Part shown: positions 45,940-53,931 of the stretch, in pieces
Numbering within the stretch: the stretch's first letter is position 1
Layout: each line of letters opens with the position of its first letter
Assembly: GCA_016197205.1 (NCBI GenBank)
Contig: JACPWG010000142.1
Span: 62,001-126,000, forward strand
From: Planctomycetota bacterium
GTDB taxonomy: Bacteria > Planctomycetota > MHYJ01 > WSZJ01 > JACPWG01
Direction: 5' to 3'
DNA length: 64,000 bases
The notes under the pieces: generated by a model
What the model was told of the DNA's origin: nothing
The model's database searches: none
Seen by the model: the letters and a program-made list of their open reading frames with translations, nothing else
Position numbers and translations under genes: made by a program

Positions 45940-46301
45940 GCTCCCTCCAGGGTCTCGAACCCTGCCGCACCCGCGTCCACGACCGCCCGCACGATCTCCA
46001 CGTTGAAGCGCGCTGCAAGCTCACCGGGAAGGACCGTTGACAGCATCGCGACGCCTACCGCGGTCAAAGCGACGGGACGGCCGCGCCAGCGGAGCCTCCG
46101 GGCTTCTGCGGCGGAGACGCGGAAGGCGAGGTCCGGCGGGAAGCGCCCAGCTTCTTCACGGAGGGCGCGGCGGAGCGCGGCCAGGGGAACGCCGTAGAGC
46201 CGGGCCGCGTCGCGGTCGAGAAGGACTTGCCGGCCGCGCACGCGCCGAACGGCGAATGCGGCGTTGACGGGAGGGCCTGAGGCGGGTATCATGGCGTGCA
46301 T
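45936..46301 (-). CDS. ORF6N domain protein
   Basis: A 121-residue protein carrying the ORF6N domain of phage regulators: FAVRRVRGRQVLLDRDAARLYGVPLAALRRALREEAGRFPPDLAFRVSAAE corresponds to the conserved VLLDxDLAxLYGV...NxxRFPxDFxF pattern. Phage relatives bind DNA and affect gene expression or replication. A two-residue-longer start exists (46301 versus 46292, separated by MHA), and the upstream GGAGTAGG favours the first. It is cotranslated with the integrase. Confidence 0.8.
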   Translation of the reverse strand: MHAMIPASGPPVNAAFAVRRVRGRQVLLDRDAARLYGVPLAALRRALREEAGRFPPDLAFRVSAAEARRLRWRGRPVALTAVGVAMLSTVLPGELAARFNVEIVRAVVDAGAAGFETLEGA

Positions 46302-46332
46302 CCTACTCCGACGCCCAAGGGCGTCGCCCTAT

Positions 46333-46363
46333 CGCGGCCGTCGCCTCACACGCGACGGCCGCG
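46333..46363. terminator. perfect 12-bp hairpin between the zinc-finger and ORF6N genes
   Basis: Stem CGCGGCCGTCGC (46333..46344) with its exact complement (46352..46363) and a 7-nt loop. There is no T tract on either strand, so it may terminate only partly or act as an RNA or protein-binding structure. Confidence 0.5.
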
Positions 46364-46428
46364 GTCGTTTCCGGGCATCATACTCGCGCGAGCGTGCGGA
46401 CGCAAGCGCAGCCCGGGCCCGGCGGCGA

Positions 46429-46953
46429 TCACTTCTGCTTCGCCTTCCCGCCCCTCCGGTCTTGCGCGTAGTGCGCCCAGCACGTTCCTTTCGCGACCGT
46501 CGGACGGTCGCAGCCTGGCACGGAGCAGCCGGGCTTCGGGCCGGGCCGGTTCGGGCGACCGCGCCGCCGCCGCTCGGCTACGCCCAAGGCCCGAAAGTCC
46601 GCGGCGTGCCGTTCCATGTGCCGGGCGAGGTCCTCGACGCCTCGGAGGGCGGACGACTTGCAGCCGGGACCTGGACAGCGCCACCCGCCTTTCGTGCCGG
46701 CGCCGTGGAGCACGCGAAGGTGGCCGGCGAGCGCCTCGGGCCCGCCTCCTTCGAAGGGACAGCGAAGCGCCGGGCAGGGCCAGGAGGACGCGACCGCCTC
46801 AGCCGCGACGCCGCGAACGAGCAGTCGGCGGGGGCCGAGCCTTTGGGAGGGGATCTTCCCGGACAGGGCCCAGCGGAGGACCGTGGTCGGGTGGACGCGG
46901 AGCCGCCGCGCCGCCGCGGCCACAGGGAGCCACTCTGGAGAGGGACGGGCCAT
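46429..46953 (-). CDS. HTH protein with C2H2-like zinc fingers
   Basis: A 174-residue protein. Residues 1-50 (WLPVAAAARRLRVHPTTVLRWALSGKIPSQRLGPRRLLV) form an excisionase/MerR-like winged helix. Then come a C-x4-C-x12-H-x4-H block (CPALRCPFEGG...HLRVLH), a C-x4-C-x13-H-x3-H block (CPGPGCKSS...HMERH) and a C-terminal C-x4-C-x9-C-x2-H block (CSVPGCDRPTVAKGTCWAHY). C2H2-like fingers are rare in bacteria and known from a few phage and plasmid regulators. GAGG stands 8 nt before the ATG, and a near-consensus promoter lies upstream. It could be the element's master regulator or excision factor; neither is shown. Confidence 0.75.
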   Translation of the reverse strand: MARPSPEWLPVAAAARRLRVHPTTVLRWALSGKIPSQRLGPRRLLVRGVAAEAVASSWPCPALRCPFEGGGPEALAGHLRVLHGAGTKGGWRCPGPGCKSSALRGVEDLARHMERHAADFRALGVAERRRRGRPNRPGPKPGCSVPGCDRPTVAKGTCWAHYAQDRRGGKAKQK

Positions 46954-46993
46954 GCTCTACGCCTCGCGCAAGACCTTGGGGGGGACGTCAGGA

Positions 46994-47046
46994 AGCATAC
47001 CGCGGGCGCGTCAATTTGTCAATAATATAATGCAGTCTAATGCAGT
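46994..47046 (-). promoter_or_regulatory. near-consensus promoter with upstream direct repeats
   Basis: On the minus strand TTGACA (47017..47022) and TATGCT (46994..46999) are separated by 17 bp. Just upstream, in the most AT-rich DNA of the element, the word TAATGCAGT (plus strand) occurs at 47028..47036 and 47038..47046, 10 bp apart, one helical turn, as expected for a regulator binding side by side. It would drive the zinc-finger, ORF6N and integrase genes. Confidence 0.6.
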
Positions 47047-47157
47047 TTGTCATGGCAGTGTGTGTGATGAATACGAGTAGAAATGGGCGGAATTCTGGCT
47101 TCATCGAATGCACCATAATCACGCTTATCGGACGTCATCCCCACCCTAGGGTCGATC

Positions 47158-47916
47158 TCAGCGGAACGCCCGGACGGGCTGCGCCGGAGCCGCGGTCGCA
47201 AGGTCGGACGGGGCCGCGGTCGCCCCCGCTTCGAGCGCCACGCGCCCCTCGCTCGCCACGTCCTTCACGGAGTCCAGCGCCCAGAATCCCACTTCGTCCA
47301 GGGCGTCGAACACCCGGACCAGCTCCGCTTGCAGAAGGTCGCGCCACGCTTCCAGGCGTTCACGGGACGCGGCCAGGGCCTCCCGCGTCTCCCGGTCCCG
47401 CGGTAGGTCCGGGTCCTTCGCGAAGAGGGCGAGCAGGCGTAGCGCCGCCTCGACGGCCTCCAGGTGTCCGAGCTTCGCGCGTCCGATGCCCGTTTCCCGG
47501 TCCTCCCCCCGCGCGAGCAGGGCCGCGGCGACGAAACGAACAATCGGGCGCGCCTCGACGACCCACAGAAGCGCGCGCGTCGTGAGGGAGGGCGTCGCCG
47601 TCTCGGTCGCCCGCTCGATCGGCAAAGGGAACGGTGCGCCCACGGCCGCCTCGACAAGCTGCCGCACGCCGTAGCGGTCGGCCCCGCCGCGACCTTTCGC
47701 GGAGTGCAGCAAGATTGCCTCCAACCGGTTTCCGGGATAGTCAACGGTCCCGGCCGCCATGCGGTCGAAGTGGCAGAGCAGCGGGCCGCAGATTTTCTCC
47801 GCGAGGTCCTCCGGCGAGAGCGCGCGGAGCCGCGCCGTCTCGATTCGTTTGCGTTCGTCCACGATCACCCCGGCCGCGCGTTCGAGCAGCTCGACTTTCC
47901 TTAGTAGGGTGTTCAC
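47158..47916 (-). CDS. hypothetical protein of the element, helical
   Basis: A 252-residue protein of unknown function. It is rich in long helices with Arg/Glu/Ala (LLRKVELLERAAGVIVDERKRIETARL..., EAVEAALRLLALFAKDPDLP), consistent with a cytosolic coiled or bundle protein. No catalytic motif is recognised. The GTG start at 47916 overlaps the TGA stop of the HTH gene before it (GTGA), so the two are translationally coupled; the open frame upstream is a shadow. It ends the rightward transcription unit that begins at the primase side of the element. Confidence 0.7.
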   Translation of the reverse strand: MNTLLRKVELLERAAGVIVDERKRIETARLRALSPEDLAEKICGPLLCHFDRMAAGTVDYPGNRLEAILLHSAKGRGGADRYGVRQLVEAAVGAPFPLPIERATETATPSLTTRALLWVVEARPIVRFVAAALLARGEDRETGIGRAKLGHLEAVEAALRLLALFAKDPDLPRDRETREALAASRERLEAWRDLLQAELVRVFDALDEVGFWALDSVKDVASEGRVALEAGATAAPSDLATAAPAQPVRAFR

Positions 47917-48347
47917 CCTAGCAGCCTCCCGTTGCCGTTTCCGCCGGGCTTCGCCGCGAGCGCCGCCGCTTCGAGCGCCGCGATTCGCGCCGGGATGTCG
48001 GCCGCGGCCGGGTCGAGAGGGACGGCGGGCGAACCGAGCCCGGCAGCGCGCACGAGCGCGACGGCCGCCTTGAGCTTGTCTTCGCCGGCAAGCTCCGCCA
48101 CGAGCACGGCGACGGCCGCGGGCAGCCCGCCGCGGAGGGCGTCGAGGGAGTCGCGCCACACCTCGCGCCGCGCCGCCGCAACGGCCGTTTCGAACGCGGG
48201 CAGGGCGCGCCAGCGCCCGAGCGTGCGCCGGGAAAGGCCCAGCTCTTCGGCCGTCGCGGTCGGGCCGCGGCCGGAGCCGATGAGCGCCGCCGCCTTCGCT
48301 TGGCGCGGGGTCAGGGACGCCGCCACGTCGAGCGCCGAAGCAACCAT
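47913..48347 (-). CDS. HTH protein resembling phage terminase small subunit
   Basis: A 144-residue protein with an N-terminal helix-turn-helix: LTPRQAKAAALIGSGRGPTATAEELGLSRRTLGRWRALPAFETAVAAARREVWRD. This is the pattern of phBC6A51-type terminase small subunits and related phage HTH proteins, in which the domain recognises packaging DNA. The C-terminal part is Ala-rich and helical and ends in a Gly-rich tail. No large terminase follows, so if it is a packaging protein it would have to work with a helper phage. Other DNA-binding roles are equally possible. It overlaps the following gene by 4 bp. Confidence 0.65.
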   Translation of the reverse strand: MVASALDVAASLTPRQAKAAALIGSGRGPTATAEELGLSRRTLGRWRALPAFETAVAAARREVWRDSLDALRGGLPAAVAVLVAELAGEDKLKAAVALVRAAGLGSPAVPLDPAAADIPARIAALEAAALAAKPGGNGNGRLLG

Positions 48348-48356
48348 CGTCGGGCC

Positions 48357-48749
48357 TCATGCAAACGGGACATTCGGGGCCGGATCGGGCACCGGGATTA
48401 TGCCGGATGCGAGGTCCGGAGTCAACCCGCGGTCGGGCCGTCCACCGCCGAGCCGGAGCAGCTCCACCAGGTTCGAGAGCCGCAAGACGGCCAGGACGTT
48501 CGGGGAGCCTCTCTGCCGGATCACGAGCAGCGGGGGCTGGCCGTTCGACGCGCCACGCTTCGCTTGGTCGAGCCCTTCGCGGAGCAGCTTCGGAAGCGCC
48601 TTCCGCACCTTGCACTCGACGCCGCCGAACGGCGAGCCGGGAGGGAGCAGGACGTCCGGTCCCGGGTCGCCGAAGTCCGCGCGGACGTTGCGACGGCCGC
48701 CGAGCGCCTCGGCCGTGTCGCGTTCGAGTTGCTTCCAGGGGGTCGGCAT
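48357..48749 (-). CDS. PD-(D/E)XK nuclease-like (resolvase-like) protein
   Basis: A 130-residue protein with the nuclease core E..(ERDTAEALGG), D in GPDVLLPPGSP and ExK in GGVECKVRK, followed by a helix, the arrangement of PD-(D/E)XK Holliday-junction resolvases and small phage nucleases. It would cut branched or other element DNA. The ATG at 48749 has GAGGA 9 nt upstream; a TTG five codons earlier is also in frame. It sits 22 bp after the 181-aa gene and 9 bp before the HTH gene. Confidence 0.7.
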   Translation of the reverse strand: MPTPWKQLERDTAEALGGRRNVRADFGDPGPDVLLPPGSPFGGVECKVRKALPKLLREGLDQAKRGASNGQPPLLVIRQRGSPNVLAVLRLSNLVELLRLGGGRPDRGLTPDLASGIIPVPDPAPNVPFA

Positions 48750-48771
48750 TTCTCGATTCCTCAAATCGTCG

Positions 48772-49317
48772 TCAGGCCGGAGCGGGTCCGGACGCCGCGA
48801 GCTTCCACAGGAGCTTCGTCAGCCGGGCCGCGACGGTCTTCGGCTCGAACGCTTCGGCCGCCAGGCCCACCAGCTCGATTGCTTCCGCGGGCGTCGGGAG
48901 CTTGTCGCCGAGCGCGTCGAGGGACGCATGGAGCTTGTCCCGCGCCTCGCCGCGGCGGAGCCGTTCTTCGGGCGTGAGCTTGTGCCAGGCCGCGACGGAC
49001 GCGCGCGCGGAGTCGGGCGGGTTCGAGGTCGAGCAGCGGGCCGCGTTCTCCGCGCGCCGCTTCACGTTCGCCTCGTGTCGCCGGGCTTCGTCCGCCTTTC
49101 GTGCCGCGTGCGCCGCCTCTTGTTCGGGCGTGCGCTTCGGCTTCGGCGGGTTCGGCGGAGCGTGAACGGCCGCGGGCTTCGAGGGCGAAGGGACCGCCGC
49201 CGGGTCCGGGGCGGAGCGCGGGGCGGAGCCGATGAGCACGAGGCCGGCCAGGCCGCGCCGGGTCAGGGCCTCGCGTTCGCGTGCCGTTGTCGAGGTCGAG
49301 GTCGAGGTCTTCGTCAT
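48772..49317 (-). CDS. hypothetical protein of the element, related to the 62-aa protein
   Basis: A 181-residue protein. The first ~60 residues are Thr/Ser/Pro-rich and probably disordered, the middle (PKRTPEQEAAHAARKADEARRHEANVKRRAENAAR) is a charged helix, and the last ~55 residues (LHASLDALGDKLPTPAEAIELVGLAAEAFEPKTVAARL) form a compact helical domain. That domain is similar to the neighbouring 62-residue protein. The AGGAGGTGA 6 nt before the ATG is the strongest ribosome-binding site in the element, so the product may be abundant. Function is unknown. Confidence 0.7.
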   Translation of the reverse strand: MTKTSTSTSTTAREREALTRRGLAGLVLIGSAPRSAPDPAAVPSPSKPAAVHAPPNPPKPKRTPEQEAAHAARKADEARRHEANVKRRAENAARCSTSNPPDSARASVAAWHKLTPEERLRRGEARDKLHASLDALGDKLPTPAEAIELVGLAAEAFEPKTVAARLTKLLWKLAASGPAPA

Positions 49318-49345
49318 GACGGTTCACCTCCTCAAGAAATCCGTG

Positions 49346-49534
49346 TCAGGTCCGGGAAGGGAGCGACGCCACGAGCCGCCCAAAGGCCCGGGCCAATCCG
49401 GCAGCCGCGGTCAGCGGCGGGAACGCCGCCCCAGCGAGCGTCACCAGCTCGCGGGCCTCCGCCGCAGTCGGCACCAGGTCGCCGAGCCGACGGAGCGCAG
49501 CCAAGAGGTCTTCGCGCGCGGCCACAATGCGCAC
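49346..49534 (-). CDS. small protein, paralogue of the C-terminal domain of the 181-aa protein
   Basis: A 62-residue protein, LLAALRRLGDLVPTAAEARELVTLAGAAFPPLTAAAGLARAFGRLVASLPS, which aligns along its whole length with the last ~55 residues of the protein at 48772..49317. The domain therefore exists both alone and fused to a disordered N-terminus. The GTG at 49534 was chosen; no strong ribosome-binding site is visible. Function is unknown. Confidence 0.55.
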   Translation of the reverse strand: MRIVAAREDLLAALRRLGDLVPTAAEARELVTLAGAAFPPLTAAAGLARAFGRLVASLPSRT

Positions 49535-49647
49535 GCCGCGGGTTCGTCGCGCGGAACGGCTTTCACCCGGTCGCCGGGGGGGGCAGTCGTCCGAGGGTCG
49601 GGGGGGGGGGGGTCATCGGGTCGCCTCCGAATGGGGGTCCAGGTCGA

Positions 49648-52600
49648 TCATCCCGCCGCCACCGCGGCCGGTTCGAGCTCCGACGGGGCCGATGTCGCCG
49701 CCCGGAGCGGGGGCGTCGGCAGTCGCCACGGGGCCGCACGCGCCCGGGCGTCCGCCAGGGCCGCACCCGCGTAGCGCACCGCCTCGCCGGTCGGGATGCC
49801 GCGGGCCTCCAGCCGGGCCGCGAGTCCCGCCGCCACCGGGTCGAGCCCGCCGGCCACCGATTCCGCCAGGGCGCCCGCCCGCTCGCCATGCGCGCAGCGG
49901 GCCTCGTCACCGTCGAGCCCGGAGCCGCCGGCGAGGGCCACCATGCCGGCCAGGAGCGCCCAGTCTGAGGGAGGGTCGCCCGGGTCGGCCGGGGGCATGG
50001 GCAGCCCGCACCAGGCCGCCGTTGTCGGCACGGCCGCGACCAGCTCCGCCAGGGCCACCGCCGCGGGGGGGATGCCCGAGAGGTCCGGAATCAGCGTGGG
50101 CACCGCGGGGGCGGTCGGGGCCTCGACATGGGGCACGGCCGCCAGCTCCGCCGACGGGTCCGCCCGGCGACGATAGGCCAGGATCGCCGCTCGGAGCGCC
50201 TCCGCCGCGCCCGGGCGAGTCTCCCGGACCACCCAACAGCCGCGCCCGGACGGGCGGGGGAGGGTCGCGGCGGGGCACCCCCCGTATCGCGCTATAACCT
50301 CTCGCTCCGCCGAACGTTCCGAAAGACCGACACAACCCCGTATAGAGAGTATAGTAAATACGGGGTTGTGTCGGCCTTTCGTATCCGTCGCGCGCACAAG
50401 CACTTCCGCGCGGAGAGGGGGGGGGGCCTCCAGGAGCCACCGTCCGAGCCCCGATCCGACCACGCCCAGCTCGGCCGCCGTCGCGTCGAGCAGCGCCGCC
50501 CACGCGGTCGCCGCAAGGGAGGGCACCGGCCCACCGCCCGGGACGTCCACCACGTCCACTGTGTCGCTCGCCTCGTCTTCGACCGCCGCGAATAGATCCG
50601 GTTCGGCGTCGCCCCACTCGGCGGGCATCGACGAGTGGGGCGACGCCACGATCACCGCCCGCGGCGTCGAGGTCCACAACTCGCGGACGCGGGCGATTGC
50701 TTGCGCCGTCTCCGCGCCGGTCAGGGCGTCCACCAAGGTCTTGCCGCCGATGCCGAGAGCCCGGGCGTCCTCGCCGACGGCGCCCCGGTTAGGCGTCGGC
50801 ACGCCGATGAGGAGCAGCCCGTCGCACGCCCGGAAGCGATTCAGCCCGCGCACCCCCCCGAAGTGTCCCACCTCGAGCTCGGCGATGAGCCTGGCGTCGC
50901 GCAGCCCGGCCAGGGTCGCGAGCAGGGGGCCGGCGGCGGCTGGATCGGCCAGGATCGCCGCGCGTGCCGCCGGGTCCGCCGTCGCCTCCCACGCCTTACC
51001 CACGGCCGCCGCCGCCGCCTGATAGGCGACGAGCCCCAACGTCGGCGCCGACATGCCGGTCGTGTCGCGCGTGTACGTCGCCGCTCCCTGGATCATCCGC
51101 GCGACCAGCGGCGACCCGACCAGATAAGTCCCGAGCCCAGCGCGGGCGAGGATGCGATGCCGCGCCGTCGCCGCCCGGACGTGGCAGCGCGACACCGGCG
51201 CATCCGGCCGCGTCACTTCCAGGGCGAAGACGCGCACGTCTCGCCCGAGTAGCGCAGCTCGGGTAGCGGCATTGGTCCAGCCCGCCGTGCCGTCAAGAAT
51301 GAGATAGGACCGCCTCGGGTCCCGCCGGAGTCGCCGCAGCTCGCGGACGTCGCGCCGGAGTTCCGCGCGCGCGCCCCGGACGGTCGCAAGCGTCACGTCG
51401 TCGCCGAGCGGGACCGGCGCGCCGCGATAGGTGAGGGTCGGCGCTTTGACGGGCAGGGCCCGCGCCGCCGCCAGCGCCGCGGAGAGTCGCCGTCTCGCCT
51501 CGCTCGCCGACGTCCGGAGCGGATCCCGGTCACCGGGGGCCGCGGCACGCACGGCGTCCCGTGCGGTCGCCCACGCCTCGCGCGCCGGGTCCACGATGAG
51601 CCGCGCCGCAGTCACCGCCGCGAAGTACGCAGCGCCCCGTCCTCGTTCCCGGTCGCGCCCACGCGCCACGTCCGCCGCGAGCCGCTCCACGTTGCGCCGC
51701 TCCGCTTCGGCCCACGCCTCGCCGCGTCGGCGTCGAGTCTCGAATCCTGGAGCGGGGCGCGGATGCGCCTCCTCTCCGGCCGCGACGATGCAGGCCGCGG
51801 GGTCGAGGATAGCGCCGGGCATCGCCGGGGGGTCGAGCTCGCCGGCGAACGCCTGGAGTATCTGGTGCAGGTCCGGCCGCGGCCACGGGGAGCGGTCGAG
51901 GTCCTCGCCGCGGAGCACGGCCGCCGTGTCTAGCATCGGGGGCTTCGGAGGGCGTGCCGCGCAACGTGCGTCCGCGATCGCCGCGGCCAAGAGCGGCGCG
52001 CCGGTCGGCGCGGGGTCAGGTGTATACCCTATGCGCGCCTGCCGCCAGGTCGGGAGCTTGCCACGGTCGCAGGCGAGGTCCGCCGCGGCTTCGAGCGCGG
52101 AGCGTCGCAGCTCCGCGCCGAACAAACGCCACGTCCAGACGCGCTTTCCCTTTCCGCCTCGTGTCGCGCGGGCAGCTTGCGCCTCGCCGATCCTACGGAG
52201 TTGCTCCGCGTCCGCGAGTCCGGCCGTTAGGATGAGCACGTCCGCGATGTCGCGCATCGGTGCCACGGCCGCCGCAAGTTCCGGGTCCGCGTGCGTCCCG
52301 GACGCTACGCGGAGGTCCTCTATCGTCGCGTTGCGCGTGTCGAGCAGCGCGAGCGCCTCATCATAAATGCCGACGCCTCGCAGCTCGCCGCGGGCCGCGA
52401 GTATCTCCGCGTGCGCGTGCGTCGCGATATCTTGTCCAGGTCCCAGCGGGTCGTGGGCGGGGCACGTCTCGCGCAGCGGGCACTTGCCGCACGCGACGGC
52501 GCGGAGCCCCCACGGTCCGGCCGCCGCAACGGCGATTTTCTTTTCGCGGGCGGGCAGGATGCAGCGCCGCTCCGTCCCTTCATGTCGCCGGATCGGGGCA

Positions 52601-53931
52601 TCGTCGCCGGCAAATCCCTGGTACGTCGCTTCGTGTTCGTCGGCGAGGGTGTGCGACGGCGCGAGGATCGTAGCGCGCCGGTCGCCCCGGGCGAGGTCGC
52701 GGAGGGCCTCGCGGGTTTTTCCAGCGCCCAAGGAAATGTCGAAGACGCCGACGCGCCCGGGCGCGGCAGCCGTCCACTCGCTCGCCTCGCGATAAATCGC
52801 CGGCAGCTCGCGGTCGAGGTCATCGACGTGGCAGGTTCGCGTGGTCTTCGCGGGGGGCGGAGGCGGGGGCGCAACGGCCACGATTCCCGCCGCGGCGCGC
52901 GCCGCGTCCAGCTCCGCCGGAGAGAAGAGCGCGAGCACGTCGCGGAGGTCCCGGCCCTGGCAATGCCCGTGCGAGCAGTGTAGCCAGCCTAGGGTTTCTC
53001 CCGCATGAGGGGCCCATAGGATCGTCGAGCCGTCGAGGGGCGAGCCCTTCGAATGCGCCGCCTCGTTCGGGCAGACGACCGCCCACTTGCCGGATTCGAT
53101 TTCGCCGCCGAGCCAACCGCGCGCGCGGAAGGCGTGGTAGAGGATGCCAGGCGTTCCCGCGGGCGCGAGGTCGCGGCCTTCGATCTTTTCTTTTCGCGGA
53201 CGTGCCGCCGCACGCTCGCGCGGGAGAAGTTTGCGGGCTGCTTCGAGGTCCTCCGCGGTCGGGTCGCAGGTCCACGCGCCGATGCGCGCGGGGTCGCCGC
53301 GCGTCTCGCGCCGCTCGGGCTTCCCGCCTTCGTCGCGCGTCGCGTGCGGGAGTCGGTAGAGTCGAGTCCAGTCGGCGCAGCTCGGATCTGAAACGATGCC
53401 GAAACGTCGGCACAAATAAAAACACCAGCTCCAATATCGGATCTTCCACGCTTCCGCGTCCGCCGGAGCGCACAAGACGAAAGGCTCGGGCAGGACGCCG
53501 AGCACGCGGTATCCGCCGCGCGTTCTGTAAAAAAAGAGTCCCGGATGCGCCGCCGCGAGCGCGTCGAGCTTGGGCAGCTCGCCGACCCACCAGTCATCGC
53601 CCGCGGTCGTGCCGGGAGTCCCGCCGGTCGCAGCGTGCGCCGCCTCCGCGTCCACGTCGAACACCGCCGCGACCATCGGGACGCCTTGCCGCGGGCGCAT
53701 CCCGAGCTTGGATCGCGTCGCCGGCGATAGGGCTTCGGAGGTCAAGCGCCGCGCGATCCGGCGAAAGCTGTAGGCGCAGAAATGCGCGTCGGTCGGGAAG
53801 GCTCGGGCGAGGGCGTCGCCGAGAGTCAGGTAGAGCGCGCTTCCGCCCTTCTCATTTTTCGGCCAGCCGCGAAGGTGCGCGTGGAGCAGGACCGGGACGC
53901 GAGGCGCGGGAGAGAGCGCCGAGGGAGTCAT
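49648..53931 (-). CDS. primase-polymerase/helicase replication protein
   Basis: A 1427-residue replication protein. Residues ~1-260 look like an archaeo-eukaryotic (prim-pol) primase: acidic pair in VAAVFDVDAEAAH, then FFYRTRGGYRVLG and WTRLYRLPHATRDEG. A Cys/His finger follows (VCPNEAAH...LHCSHGHC). From residue ~405 an NTPase/helicase core begins with Walker A-like DISLGAGKTREALRDL and continues with a DExx-type region, further helicase-like segments and HFGGVRGLNRF. The last part (GCVGLSERSAEREV) is an HTH-like extension. It probably starts replication of the excised element. The ATG at 53931 overlaps the stop of the HTH gene (ATGA). The coding sequence contains a 23-bp inverted repeat at 50320..50381. 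Confidence 0.8.
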   Translation of the reverse strand: MTPSALSPAPRVPVLLHAHLRGWPKNEKGGSALYLTLGDALARAFPTDAHFCAYSFRRIARRLTSEALSPATRSKLGMRPRQGVPMVAAVFDVDAEAAHAATGGTPGTTAGDDWWVGELPKLDALAAAHPGLFFYRTRGGYRVLGVLPEPFVLCAPADAEAWKIRYWSWCFYLCRRFGIVSDPSCADWTRLYRLPHATRDEGGKPERRETRGDPARIGAWTCDPTAEDLEAARKLLPRERAAARPRKEKIEGRDLAPAGTPGILYHAFRARGWLGGEIESGKWAVVCPNEAAHSKGSPLDGSTILWAPHAGETLGWLHCSHGHCQGRDLRDVLALFSPAELDAARAAAGIVAVAPPPPPPAKTTRTCHVDDLDRELPAIYREASEWTAAAPGRVGVFDISLGAGKTREALRDLARGDRRATILAPSHTLADEHEATYQGFAGDDAPIRRHEGTERRCILPAREKKIAVAAAGPWGLRAVACGKCPLRETCPAHDPLGPGQDIATHAHAEILAARGELRGVGIYDEALALLDTRNATIEDLRVASGTHADPELAAAVAPMRDIADVLILTAGLADAEQLRRIGEAQAARATRGGKGKRVWTWRLFGAELRRSALEAAADLACDRGKLPTWRQARIGYTPDPAPTGAPLLAAAIADARCAARPPKPPMLDTAAVLRGEDLDRSPWPRPDLHQILQAFAGELDPPAMPGAILDPAACIVAAGEEAHPRPAPGFETRRRRGEAWAEAERRNVERLAADVARGRDRERGRGAAYFAAVTAARLIVDPAREAWATARDAVRAAAPGDRDPLRTSASEARRRLSAALAAARALPVKAPTLTYRGAPVPLGDDVTLATVRGARAELRRDVRELRRLRRDPRRSYLILDGTAGWTNAATRAALLGRDVRVFALEVTRPDAPVSRCHVRAATARHRILARAGLGTYLVGSPLVARMIQGAATYTRDTTGMSAPTLGLVAYQAAAAAVGKAWEATADPAARAAILADPAAAGPLLATLAGLRDARLIAELEVGHFGGVRGLNRFRACDGLLLIGVPTPNRGAVGEDARALGIGGKTLVDALTGAETAQAIARVRELWTSTPRAVIVASPHSSMPAEWGDAEPDLFAAVEDEASDTVDVVDVPGGGPVPSLAATAWAALLDATAAELGVVGSGLGRWLLEAPPPLRAEVLVRATDTKGRHNPVFTILSIRGCVGLSERSAEREVIARYGGCPAATLPRPSGRGCWVVRETRPGAAEALRAAILAYRRRADPSAELAAVPHVEAPTAPAVPTLIPDLSGIPPAAVALAELVAAVPTTAAWCGLPMPPADPGDPPSDWALLAGMVALAGGSGLDGDEARCAHGERAGALAESVAGGLDPVAAGLAARLEARGIPTGEAVRYAGAALADARARAAPWRLPTPPLRAATSAPSELEPAAVAAG
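50320..50381. repeat. 23-bp inverted repeat with AT-rich loop inside the replication gene
   Basis: Arms 50320..50342 and 50359..50381 (beginning CGAAAGACCGACACAACC; one mismatch in 23) enclose a 16-nt loop, TAGAGAGTATAGTAAA, in an otherwise GC-rich gene. Such a structure inside the initiator gene is a candidate replication origin or single-strand initiation site. It could instead be a hairpin limiting transcription. Confidence 0.75.
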
